Shown piece after piece: positions 22,523 to 29,934 of a stretch of DNA of 64,000 nt. The notes under the pieces were generated by a model. The model saw nothing but the letters and a program-made list of their open reading frames with translations. It did no database searches and had not been told where the DNA came from. How positions within the stretch are numbered: the first letter of the stretch is position 1; each line of letters begins with the position of its first letter. Made by a program: the position numbers and the translations under genes. This DNA is from Enemella dayhoffiae (GTDB lineage: Bacteria > Actinomycetota > Actinomycetes > Propionibacteriales > Propionibacteriaceae). The stretch is from contig NZ_NMVQ01000012.1 in assembly GCF_002250625.1 (NCBI RefSeq), forward strand, positions 124,001 to 188,000. The letters are read 5' to 3'.

Positions 22523-23605
22523 GTGTCAACCACCGTTGTGATCGCTCCGGATTCGTTGAAGGGCAGCCTTGACGCGCTGCCCGCCGCCCAGGCGATCGCC
22601 TCGGGTTGGCGTCGGGTACGCCCGGACGACCGCCTGCTGCTGCTCCCCCAGGCGGACGGTGGGGAGGGCACGATGGACGCCTTGGCCGCCGGCGACCCCG
22701 ACGCCGACTTCCGGCACGTGGGCGAGGTGACCGGGCCGGACGGGCGGCGTACGCCCGGGCGCTGGCTGCGACTCGGTGAAGGCACCGCGGTGCTCGAACT
22801 CGCGCAGATGTCCGGGCTCCCGCTGATGGACCGCAAGCGCCCGCTGACCGCGAACTGCATCGGGTTGGGTGAGGTGATCGCAGCGGCTCTGGACGCCGGC
22901 GCCGAGCGGGTGGTGGTGGGGTTGGGCGGCTCAGCGTCCACCGACGGCGGGGCGGGGCTGCTGGTCGGGCTGGGAGCCCGTCTGCTCGACGCCCACGGGA
23001 ACGAACTGCCACCCGGCGGTGCCGCCCTGCGCGAGCTCGCCCGGCTGGACACCTCCCGGATGCGGGTGCCGAGCGAGTCGGTCACCCTGACCGACGTGGA
23101 GTCACCGCTGCTGGGTGATTTCGGCGCACCGGCCACCTTCGGTCCGCAGAAGGGTGCCACCGAGGCCGACGTCGCCATCCTCGAGGCAGGTCTGGCGCGG
23201 CTGGCCGAGGTGGTCGGGGTGGACCCGAGCGCACCCGGGATGGGCGCCGCCGGCGGCGCCGGCTATGCCCTGGCCGCGGTGCTGGGCGCGCGGATCGAGC
23301 CCGGCGCCCCGCACATCGCCGAGGCCAGCGGCCTGGTGGCTTCCGTCGCCGAGGCGGACGTGCTGATCACGGGCGAGGGCAAGTTCGACCACACCTCGCT
23401 GCGCGGCAAGGTGGTGGGCCACGCACTCGGCATGGCCGGGGCGCCGGCCCGCTTCGTGGTGGCCGGGGCGGTCGCCACCGACGTGCCGGGGGTCACCGCG
23501 CTGGCGCTCACCGAGTTGGCCGGCTCGGCGAAGGCCTCCTTCGCCGACCCCGCCCGCTGGCTGACCGAAGCGGGCGCGCGCGCCGCTGAGGCGTACCAGG
23601 GGTGA
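22523..23605 (+). CDS. glxK: Glycerate kinase
   Basis: A 360-residue GarK/GlxK-type kinase phosphorylating glycerate with ATP, linking glyoxylate or serine breakdown to glycolysis. Family signatures: VIAPDSLKGSLDALPAAQAI at the N-terminus, ADGGEGTMDAL, GLGGSASTDGGAGLL, MGAAGGAGYALAAVLGA, and LITGEGKFDHTSLRGKVV. The length is slightly shorter than the usual 370-380. The GTG start is 7 bases after GAGGAAGGA. The 187-base region upstream holds an AGTAT-like -10 near 22492 and nothing else notable. It converges on the ferrochelatase gene with 3 bases between stops. Confidence 0.93.
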   Translation: MSTTVVIAPDSLKGSLDALPAAQAIASGWRRVRPDDRLLLLPQADGGEGTMDALAAGDPDADFRHVGEVTGPDGRRTPGRWLRLGEGTAVLELAQMSGLPLMDRKRPLTANCIGLGEVIAAALDAGAERVVVGLGGSASTDGGAGLLVGLGARLLDAHGNELPPGGAALRELARLDTSRMRVPSESVTLTDVESPLLGDFGAPATFGPQKGATEADVAILEAGLARLAEVVGVDPSAPGMGAAGGAGYALAAVLGARIEPGAPHIAEASGLVASVAEADVLITGEGKFDHTSLRGKVVGHALGMAGAPARFVVAGAVATDVPGVTALALTELAGSAKASFADPARWLTEAGARAAEAYQG

Positions 23606-23608
23606 AGC

Positions 23609-24793
23609 TCAGGGCGCCTCGGCGCTCCACACCTGACCCGAGCGGGGCGACGCCTCACCCGAGGGGGTCTCAACGGGGACCGTCTGGCCGAGCGCCGGCT
23701 TCTCCGGGTCGGTCAGGTTGGGGCAGCAGTTCGCCGAGCACTCGTAGCGTCCAGGGCTGCCGTGGTCGATCACCTCGGGCAGCACCGTCTCCCCCCGAGC
23801 GACCTTGGCCCGTTCCACGATCAGGTCGACCAGACCGGCGACGAACGCCGGATGGGTACGCGCGGTGCTGGCCCGGCGGACGGTGATCCCGAGCCGGGAG
23901 GCGGTCGCCACGGCGGTGGTGTCCAGGTCGTGCAGCACCTCCATGTGGTCGCTGACGAAGCCGATCGGGACGAGCACCACGCGGCGTACGCCCTGCCCGG
24001 CCAGCCGTTCCAGCAGGTCGTTGACGTCCGGTTCCAGCCACGGGTCCTGCGGGCGGCCGCTGCGTGAGCAGTACGCCAGCTCCCAGTTCGGCGCTGCCGC
24101 CAGGCCGCCGCGCTCGCTGGCCAGCCGGCCGGCGACGTGTTCGGCGACGGTGCGGTGCCACGGCACGTAGGAGCCGTCCTCCGAGCGCGGCTCGGGGCCC
24201 GAGGTCTGCGACATCGTCACCGGGATGGAATGGGTGACGAACACCAGGCAGGGGGTGTCATCGGAGCCCGGGGTCGCCTGCTCGAGCTCTGCGAGGGCCT
24301 CGTGGGCCGCGTCGACGTTGGCCTCGACGAATCCCGGATGGTGGGCATATTGACGGATGCGGTCGATCTCTGGGGAGCCACCGGCCTGCTGCTGCCCGGC
24401 GTACAGGTCCTCGCGGTAGGCCCGGCAGGAGGAATAGGACGGGTAGGCGCTGGTGGTCACCGCGACGACCCGTTCGACACCGCGCTGGGTCAGCTCGGTG
24501 ATGGTGTCGCCGAGGAACGGATCGCTGTGCCGCGCCCCCCAGACGACCGGGAGGTCGGCCCCGCGGCGGAGGAGTTCCTCGCGCACCGCCTCAACCAGGG
24601 CGCGGGTCTCGTCGTTGATCGGGCTCACCCCGCCGCGATCAAGGTAGTGCTGGGCCACCTCGTCGAGTCGGCTTGGCGGAATCGGCCTGCCGCCGGTTAC
24701 CCGGTGCAGGAAGGGACGCACCTGCTCAGGTGCCTCGGGACCGCCGAAGGAGGCGATCAGGACCGCTTGATACGGAGTCAGGTCCAGGGTCAT
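23609..24793 (-). CDS. hemH: Ferrochelatase (coproporphyrin III type)
   Basis: A 394-residue chelatase inserting ferrous iron into coproporphyrin III in the actinobacterial haem pathway (CpfC). The N-terminus LIASFGGPEAPEQVRPFL, the region VVWGARHSDPFLGDT, the metal-site His in FVTHSIPVTMS, the Glu/Phe region VPIGFVSDHMEVLHDLDT and the C-terminal Cys cluster YECSANCCPN are visible. The Cys cluster, with a further Cys in the middle, matches the [2Fe-2S] ligands of mycobacterial and propionibacterial enzymes. Start at ATG 24791-24793 by homology; no strong ribosome site. No other haem gene is adjacent. It is divergent from sepH. Confidence 0.94.
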   Translation of the reverse strand: MTLDLTPYQAVLIASFGGPEAPEQVRPFLHRVTGGRPIPPSRLDEVAQHYLDRGGVSPINDETRALVEAVREELLRRGADLPVVWGARHSDPFLGDTITELTQRGVERVVAVTTSAYPSYSSCRAYREDLYAGQQQAGGSPEIDRIRQYAHHPGFVEANVDAAHEALAELEQATPGSDDTPCLVFVTHSIPVTMSQTSGPEPRSEDGSYVPWHRTVAEHVAGRLASERGGLAAAPNWELAYCSRSGRPQDPWLEPDVNDLLERLAGQGVRRVVLVPIGFVSDHMEVLHDLDTTAVATASRLGITVRRASTARTHPAFVAGLVDLIVERAKVARGETVLPEVIDHGSPGRYECSANCCPNLTDPEKPALGQTVPVETPSGEASPRSGQVWSAEAP

Positions 24794-24990
24794 GGGGAAA
24801 GTCTTCCACGCTGGCTCCGGGTCATGTCAGCGGGCGACACGGACCGTCGAAGGGGTGAGTCGCGCGTGGCCAACGGCTAGGTTTGATCTACCTGTACCGT
24901 CTGGGGGAAGCGTGGCCCGGCCCCACCCGGTCGGGCACGCCAAGGCGCCGTCCGCAGCGGACGGCCGTTTCGACCACTGGAGAGCGAGAC

Positions 24991-26457
24991 ATGGACAGCG
25001 CACTGAGACCCCGGGAGATCCAGGCCAGGATCCGAGCCGGGCAATCTCTGGAGGAGGTGGCTCGCGTCGCCGGCGTACCGGCGGAGCGGATCGAGCCCTT
25101 CGCCGCGCCCGTGATCGCCGAACGGGAACACATCGCCGGGCTCGCGCTGGCCGCCACGGTACGCCGCCGCGGTGAGACCTCGGCCCATCGGAACCTGCGT
25201 CCCGTGGTCGCCCAGCGGCTGACCGCCTCGGGGGTCGATCCCGACGAGGTCGAGTGGGACGCCTGGCGCGAGGAGGATCGGCGCTGGAGCCTGCGTGCCC
25301 GCTATCGGGTCAACGGCCAGGACCGCGAGGGGTTGTTCCGGTTCGACCAGGCCGGGCGGTTCTCGATCGCCCTCAATGACGACGCACGCTGGCTGATCGC
25401 CGACCCGAACCGGGAGCGGGACGACAGCGACGAGCTGGCGCTGGTCCGGGCGCTGCGTTCGCCCGATGAGGACGAGTCGGCTGTCGAGGACCAGACCGCT
25501 TCGGGCACCGCTGCCGAATCTGCTGACGACGAGGCGCCGACCGGGGCCGCGGCCGAGGACGAAGACACCGCCGAGGACGAGCCGGCTGAGGAGGATGAGC
25601 CGGCGGATCCCGACGATTACCCGACCAGCGCCGCCACCCCGCAGGAGATCGCCGACGAGGTCGAGGCGGAGATCAACAGCTATGGCGTCGTGCCGCAGGG
25701 CCGCTCCGAGCTGGATGTGCTCTATGACATGCTCGGCGGGATCGCCGAGGACTCGATCAACATCTATGCCGGGCTGTCCGATCCGGTGCTGGACGAGGGC
25801 GCTCCGGCGGGTCCCGAGGCCCAGCCGGCCAAGGCCGAGATCGAGCTGGACGCCCCCGACACCGAGGACGTCGCAGTGCCCGCGGCCAAGGACTCCGAGG
25901 GTGAGGACCCTGCGTCTCCAACCCCGGGCCCCGATGTCGCCGAGGCCGACGCGACCGACACCGAGCACGCCGAGCTGATCGCCGTGGAGGTCATCGAGGT
26001 GACCGAGGTCGAAGTGACCGAGGTCGAGGTGCAGGCGGATCCGGAACCCGATCCGGCCACCGAGCCTGACTCGGCCACCGAGCCCGAGGCCGGTCCCGGT
26101 GACGACCCGGACGCGGAACCGACGAATGTGCGGCTTCCCCGCCCGGCCGCCGCCGCCAACCCTGACCGTTCACCCGGCCTGCCCGAGGCCGCCGCTCCGC
26201 CGTCCAGCGAACCCACGCCGCGATCCAGCGAACCCACGCCGCGATCCAGCGAACCCAAGGACACCGATTCCCAGCGAGCCCGCGAACCGGAGCAGCCCTC
26301 ACTGGTGGACCTGGCCGAGGACACGATCTCGGTGGCCAAGGGCGAGTCGGGCTCCGATCAGGAAAAGCCCGCCGCCAAGCGGAAGCCGCGCAAGAAGCGC
26401 GCATCGGTTCCCTCCTGGGACGAGATCATGTTCGGCGGCCCACCGCCCAAGGGTTGA
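24991..26457 (+). CDS. sepH: Septation protein SepH (DUF3071)
   Basis: A 488-residue cell-division protein that in Streptomyces and Mycobacterium binds FtsZ and stimulates its assembly. The N-terminal DUF3071 domain (residues about 1-135) has the helix-turn-helix-like SLEEVARVAGVPAERIEPFA. A very long acidic, disordered linker follows (about 140-440), rich in E, D, A and P, with iterated TEVEVTEVEV and a 21-bp tandem repeat at 26203-26257 encoding SSEPTPR. The C-terminus has the conserved VPSWDEIMFG. The ATG has GGAGAGCGAGAC upstream. A TAGGTT -10 near 24886 would give a leader of about 90 bases with a GCCGTCC/GGACGGC hairpin. It is longer than most SepH proteins because of the linker. Confidence 0.9.
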   Translation: MDSALRPREIQARIRAGQSLEEVARVAGVPAERIEPFAAPVIAEREHIAGLALAATVRRRGETSAHRNLRPVVAQRLTASGVDPDEVEWDAWREEDRRWSLRARYRVNGQDREGLFRFDQAGRFSIALNDDARWLIADPNRERDDSDELALVRALRSPDEDESAVEDQTASGTAAESADDEAPTGAAAEDEDTAEDEPAEEDEPADPDDYPTSAATPQEIADEVEAEINSYGVVPQGRSELDVLYDMLGGIAEDSINIYAGLSDPVLDEGAPAGPEAQPAKAEIELDAPDTEDVAVPAAKDSEGEDPASPTPGPDVAEADATDTEHAELIAVEVIEVTEVEVTEVEVQADPEPDPATEPDSATEPEAGPGDDPDAEPTNVRLPRPAAAANPDRSPGLPEAAAPPSSEPTPRSSEPTPRSSEPKDTDSQRAREPEQPSLVDLAEDTISVAKGESGSDQEKPAAKRKPRKKRASVPSWDEIMFGGPPPKG

Positions 26458-26505
26458 ATCGCGTCCCGTTGGTCTCTTGTGCGACTCGATGACGCCAACC
26501 AGGCG

Positions 26506-27336
26506 CTAGCCGCGTTCGACCGGGCGATCGGCGGAGATCCAGTCGCTCCAGGAGCCCGGATAGAGCCGCACCCCGTCGGCGACCCCGGCCGCGGTCATCG
26601 CCAACAGTGACTGGGCGGCGGTGATCCCAGATCCGCAATAGACGATGTCCCCGGGCCGCACGTCGGCGAACAGTTCGCGCAGCTGTCCAGCGTCCCGGAA
26701 GCGCCCGTCGGGTTCCTGCGCATCCGCTGCGGGCAGGTTCCGGGCACCGGGGATGTGGCCGGCCACCGGGTCGATCGGCTCGGACTCACCGCGATAGCGC
26801 TCCCCGGCCCGGACGTCCCAGACCGTGCCCTCGGCACCTGCCACCTGATCGGCGTCGACCACGGCCAGCTGCCCCGACTCGAGCGAGACGTCACCTTCGG
26901 GCACCGGTGTGGGGGCCCCGGTGGCCACGGCTCCACCGTTTCGTTGCCAGGCGGCGAATCCGCCATCGAGCACCCGCACCCCGGAGACTCCCGCGTCGGT
27001 CAGCAGCCACCACAGCCGCGCCGCGGCGAGCGAGTTGTCGGCGTCCATCACCACGATCGCCGAGTCCCGGCGTACGCCGAGCCGCCGCAGGGTCTGCTGC
27101 AGGGCGCCGGGATCGGGCAGCGGGTGCCGACCGCCCGTGCTGCCGGGACGTTTCGGCCCGGACAGTTCGGTATTCACGTCGATCCACTGGGCGCCGGGCA
27201 GGTGGCCCTCCCGGAAGGCGGGCAGCCCGTTCCCGGCTGCGGCGGGCCCGGGATAGCGGGCGTCCAGCAGCACCGGCGGTTCATCACCGGCCAGCAGCTC
27301 AGCGAGTTCCTCGGGGGTGATCAGCGGACCAGACAT
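26506..27336 (-). CDS. sseA: Sulfurtransferase, 3-mercaptopyruvate/thiosulfate type
   Basis: A 276-residue protein of two rhodanese domains. The N-terminal inactive domain covers residues about 1-135 (VLLDARYPGPAAAGN, EGHLPGAQWIDVN); the C-terminal active domain carries the Cys loop YCGSGITAAQ. CGSG-type loops are typical of 3-mercaptopyruvate sulfurtransferases rather than CRxGxT rhodaneses, so sulphur from mercaptopyruvate or thiosulfate is transferred to an acceptor such as thioredoxin or cyanide. ATG at 27334-27336 with AGGAGG six bases upstream. It lies 23 bases after tdk on the same strand, probably co-transcribed. Confidence 0.9.
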   Translation of the reverse strand: MSGPLITPEELAELLAGDEPPVLLDARYPGPAAAGNGLPAFREGHLPGAQWIDVNTELSGPKRPGSTGGRHPLPDPGALQQTLRRLGVRRDSAIVVMDADNSLAAARLWWLLTDAGVSGVRVLDGGFAAWQRNGGAVATGAPTPVPEGDVSLESGQLAVVDADQVAGAEGTVWDVRAGERYRGESEPIDPVAGHIPGARNLPAADAQEPDGRFRDAGQLRELFADVRPGDIVYCGSGITAAQSLLAMTAAGVADGVRLYPGSWSDWISADRPVERG

Positions 27337-27359
27337 GGTTTCCTCCTGGGATACGCGAC

Positions 27360-28037
27360 TCAAGCGTGGTCGGGTTCGCCGAACGGCAGGGGTTCGGGGC
27401 TCAGCGTCGCCTGGGCGACGGCGCGGTTCATCCGGCGGCGGTGGTGCCGCCGGCAGAGCACCTCATAGCCCACCTCCGGGCTCGGTTCTCCGGCGGCCGC
27501 GGTTTCTGAGGTGGTGTCACCGACCACCACCTGGCTGCCCTCGGTGACCATCCGGCCACCCCCGGTCCGCGCGTTGTGGGTGGCCCGCTTTCCGCACCAG
27601 CACAGCGGTTGCACCTGCATCGTCTCGATCCGGTCGGCGAGTTCGACCAGGCGCTTCGACCCGGGGAACAGTTCGGTCCGGAAGTCGCTCAGGATGCCGA
27701 AGGCGTACACGTCGATGCTCAGCTCGTCGACGATCCGCGCCAGCTGGTCGATCTGGACCGGGCTGTAGAACTGTGCCTCGTCGCAGACCAGGTAGTCGAT
27801 CCGCGCGCCACCGGTGAGCGCGTGCACCACGTGGGTCCAAAGGTCCACCTCGTCGCCGACCTCGACCGCGCTCTCCACCAGACCGAGTCGCGACGAGATC
27901 CGCGCCGCACCGGAGCGGTCCTGGCTGGTGCACAGCAGGCCCGCGCGCCCGCCGACCCGCTGGGTGTGGTCGAGCTGCAGGGCGAGGGTCGACTTGCCGC
28001 AGTCCATCGGTCCGGTGAAGAAGATCAGGTCGGCCAC
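27360..28037 (-). CDS. tdk: Thymidine kinase
   Basis: A 225-residue TK1-type kinase phosphorylating thymidine in the pyrimidine salvage pathway. It has the P-loop TGPMDCGKST (residues about 8-17), the DEAQF motif (CDEAQFYSP), the lid region FGILSDFRTELFPGSKRL and zinc-binding cysteines in PLCWCGKRATHNAR and CRRHH. The C-terminal 25 residues are unconserved. The GTG start has no ribosome site; TAGACT lies 8 bases upstream, fitting leaderless expression. It is the first gene of a tdk-sseA unit. Confidence 0.95.
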   Translation of the reverse strand: MADLIFFTGPMDCGKSTLALQLDHTQRVGGRAGLLCTSQDRSGAARISSRLGLVESAVEVGDEVDLWTHVVHALTGGARIDYLVCDEAQFYSPVQIDQLARIVDELSIDVYAFGILSDFRTELFPGSKRLVELADRIETMQVQPLCWCGKRATHNARTGGGRMVTEGSQVVVGDTTSETAAAGEPSPEVGYEVLCRRHHRRRMNRAVAQATLSPEPLPFGEPDHA

Positions 28038-28045
28038 GGGCGGTC

Positions 28046-28051
28046 AGTCTA
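28046..28051 (-). promoter_or_regulatory. -10 element for leaderless tdk
   Basis: TAGACT on the minus strand, 8 bases before the tdk GTG. Confidence 0.5.
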
Positions 28052-28068
28052 GTGCCGCGGGAGGGTGC

Positions 28069-29187
28069 TCAGTCGATCAGCAGCGGAACGGTCATCTCGA
28101 CCGGCGTCAGGCTGCCGTGCATGCCGACCAGCTCGAGCTCGCGGGGCAGGTTCCGGCTCATCACCGCCCAGTCGGTACGCATCGCCACCAGCACGTCGCC
28201 GAAGCGGCGGCGTACCCGATCCGACACCGGACCGAACCAGCCCTCGTCGATCGCTTCGTCACGGGTACGCACCCAGGCGTGATCCCCCAGCCGGTCGGCC
28301 CAGCGGCGCGCCAGCGCCGTCGGTTCGTCGGTGTAGAGCTGGCGCAGGCGCCCCTCCCCGGCGAACCCGGTGGTCCCGGCCAGCAACGACGGTTCTTCTT
28401 CCACGACGAGGAAATTCCGTCCCGGCACGTCGATCATGCCGTGGTCGCCGGTGATCACCAGCCGTACCTCGGCCGGCAGCTCGGCGCGCAGTCGGGCACA
28501 CAGCGCGTCGATCCGGGTCAGGTGCTGGAGCCATTGCGGGTGGGCGACGCCGAGGGTGTGGCCGGTGTGGTCGAGTTCGCGCTCGTAGGAATAGACCAGG
28601 GAACGCTCACCACGCATCGCGGCGGCCACGGTCTCGTTGATCCGCTGTTCCTCGTCGGCCTCGTCGACACCGTGGAACTCAGGCCCGCGCAGCGCCGCCG
28701 AGGTGAGCCCGGAGCCCTCGAACCGCGCCGGGGAGACGCTGGTGGTGGCGATCCCGGCGGCGCGGCTGCGTTCGAACACCGTGGGCTGGTTCTGGAAGTC
28801 CAGCGGCTTGACCGCAGAGTTCCAGATCAACGCGTTCAGGATCTCGTTGGTCTCCGGCACCCGGCACAGGTAACCGGCCATCCCGTGCCCGCCCGGGGCC
28901 AACCCGGTCCCCAGGCTGGTCAGCGAGGTGACGGTGGTGGAGGGTACGCCGCAGGTGAGCGTACGCCCGCGCAGCCCGGCCAGGTAGGGCGCCGAATCCT
29001 CCGCCTCGGCCAACAACAGGTCACCGAGGCCGTCCACCAGCAGCAGCACCCACCGCTGCCCCTCCGGCAGCCCCACCCGGTCGACCGAGTGCGCCAGACC
29101 CAGCCGGGCCCCCACCGCGGGCAGCAGGTCCGCCAAGGAGCCTCCGCCATAGGCGGGCCGCAGCATCGGCTGCGGCGGTACGCCCAC
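28069..29187 (-). CDS. Alkaline phosphatase superfamily protein (nucleotide pyrophosphatase/phosphodiesterase type)
   Basis: A 372-residue protein of the NPP-like alkaline phosphatase superfamily, without a signal peptide. The nucleophile/metal region is WVLLLVDGLGDLLL then CGVPSTTVTSLTSLGTGLAPG; the Asp/His metal ligands appear as YSYERELDHTGHTLG and VITGDHGMIDVPG. These match a two-metal phosphodiesterase or phosphonoacetate-hydrolase-like site. Substrate unknown. GTG start at 29185-29187 lies 2 bases after the DUF5998 stop, so translation is likely coupled. This gene neighbours DUF5998 and tdk in Streptomyces too. Confidence 0.85.
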   Translation of the reverse strand: MGVPPQPMLRPAYGGGSLADLLPAVGARLGLAHSVDRVGLPEGQRWVLLLVDGLGDLLLAEAEDSAPYLAGLRGRTLTCGVPSTTVTSLTSLGTGLAPGGHGMAGYLCRVPETNEILNALIWNSAVKPLDFQNQPTVFERSRAAGIATTSVSPARFEGSGLTSAALRGPEFHGVDEADEEQRINETVAAAMRGERSLVYSYERELDHTGHTLGVAHPQWLQHLTRIDALCARLRAELPAEVRLVITGDHGMIDVPGRNFLVVEEEPSLLAGTTGFAGEGRLRQLYTDEPTALARRWADRLGDHAWVRTRDEAIDEGWFGPVSDRVRRRFGDVLVAMRTDWAVMSRNLPRELELVGMHGSLTPVEMTVPLLID

Positions 29188-29189
29188 CC

Positions 29190-29801
29190 TCAGCCGCCGA
29201 TCCTGGTGGACACCGAGCCGCGGCCGGTCGCCTGCTGCAGGGTGATGGCGAAGGAGACCAGGGCGCCGACCCGCTCGATACCGTCGGCGGCCACACTCAT
29301 CCGCACCACCAGGTCATCGGGCACCATCGTGCCGGTATAACCGTGGTCGGCCTCGCAGTTGGGGTCGGGGCAACCGGCCGGCTCCAGATCCATCCGATGC
29401 ATCGCCCCCCAGGCGACCGACAGCCACGCCTCGTAGGCCGGGTCGCCGTGGCGGTAGCGCTCGGGCTGGTTGACCACGCGGGTCAGCGCGACCGTGTGCA
29501 CCGAGTGCAGTGCGATCGACTCGGTCGAGGTGGCCGCGGACGCCGAGCCGCCGGCCTCCCCCGGCTGCTCGTCGGTGTGGCCGACGACCAGGCGGGTCGG
29601 GGTGAGCACCAGCACCGTGAGGTGGCGGCGAATCTCGTCGTGGTTGAAGGTCGGCTCGTGGTGCACGACGAAGTCGATCACCTCTTCGGGGCCGACCGCG
29701 AGCAGCACCGTGTCCTCCACCAGTTCGGGGAAATACCCGCAGGAGGCGAGGTCGGCGCTGAGAGCACTGCGCCGGTCGGAGCTGGCGTGCATGAAGTCCA
29801 T
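29190..29801 (-). CDS. DUF5998 family protein
   Basis: A 203-residue cytosolic protein of the actinobacterial DUF5998 family. Conserved elements: CGYFPELVEDTVLLAVG, VVHHEPTFNHDEIRRHLTVL, VGHTDEQ, a SVAWGAMHRMDLEPAGC stretch, and the Cys-containing CPDPNCEADHGYTG. Function unknown. The ATG at 29799-29801 is chosen by family start; the sequence GAGAAT lies 6 bases upstream and no ribosome site is visible, so it may also be leaderless. It is translationally linked to the downstream phosphodiesterase gene. Confidence 0.85.
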   Translation of the reverse strand: MDFMHASSDRRSALSADLASCGYFPELVEDTVLLAVGPEEVIDFVVHHEPTFNHDEIRRHLTVLVLTPTRLVVGHTDEQPGEAGGSASAATSTESIALHSVHTVALTRVVNQPERYRHGDPAYEAWLSVAWGAMHRMDLEPAGCPDPNCEADHGYTGTMVPDDLVVRMSVAADGIERVGALVSFAITLQQATGRGSVSTRIGG

Positions 29802-29846
29802 TGGGCCATTCTCACACGTTCGGCGGAGCTGGTGCTGGGGGTGGCT

Positions 29847-29934
29847 TCGACAGGCTCGGCCAGCGTCATCGACAGGCTCAGCCACCGTCGTCGACAGGCT
29901 CAGCCACCGTCGTCGACAGGCTCAGCCGAGGCTG
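29847..29934. repeat. Four-unit 22-bp tandem repeat
   Basis: Units start at 29847, 29869, 29891 and 29913 with the core TCGACAGGCTCAGCC. Units 2 and 3 are identical; unit 1 has two changes in the core region and spacer, and the last is cut off by the stop codon of the GNAT gene (29922-29924), which lies inside the array. The same core occurs once at 9124-9142. Confidence 0.85.

Noticed and set aside
29847-29934. CRISPR array
   Set aside because: Units are contiguous 22-bp repeats with no unique spacers and no cas genes are present.
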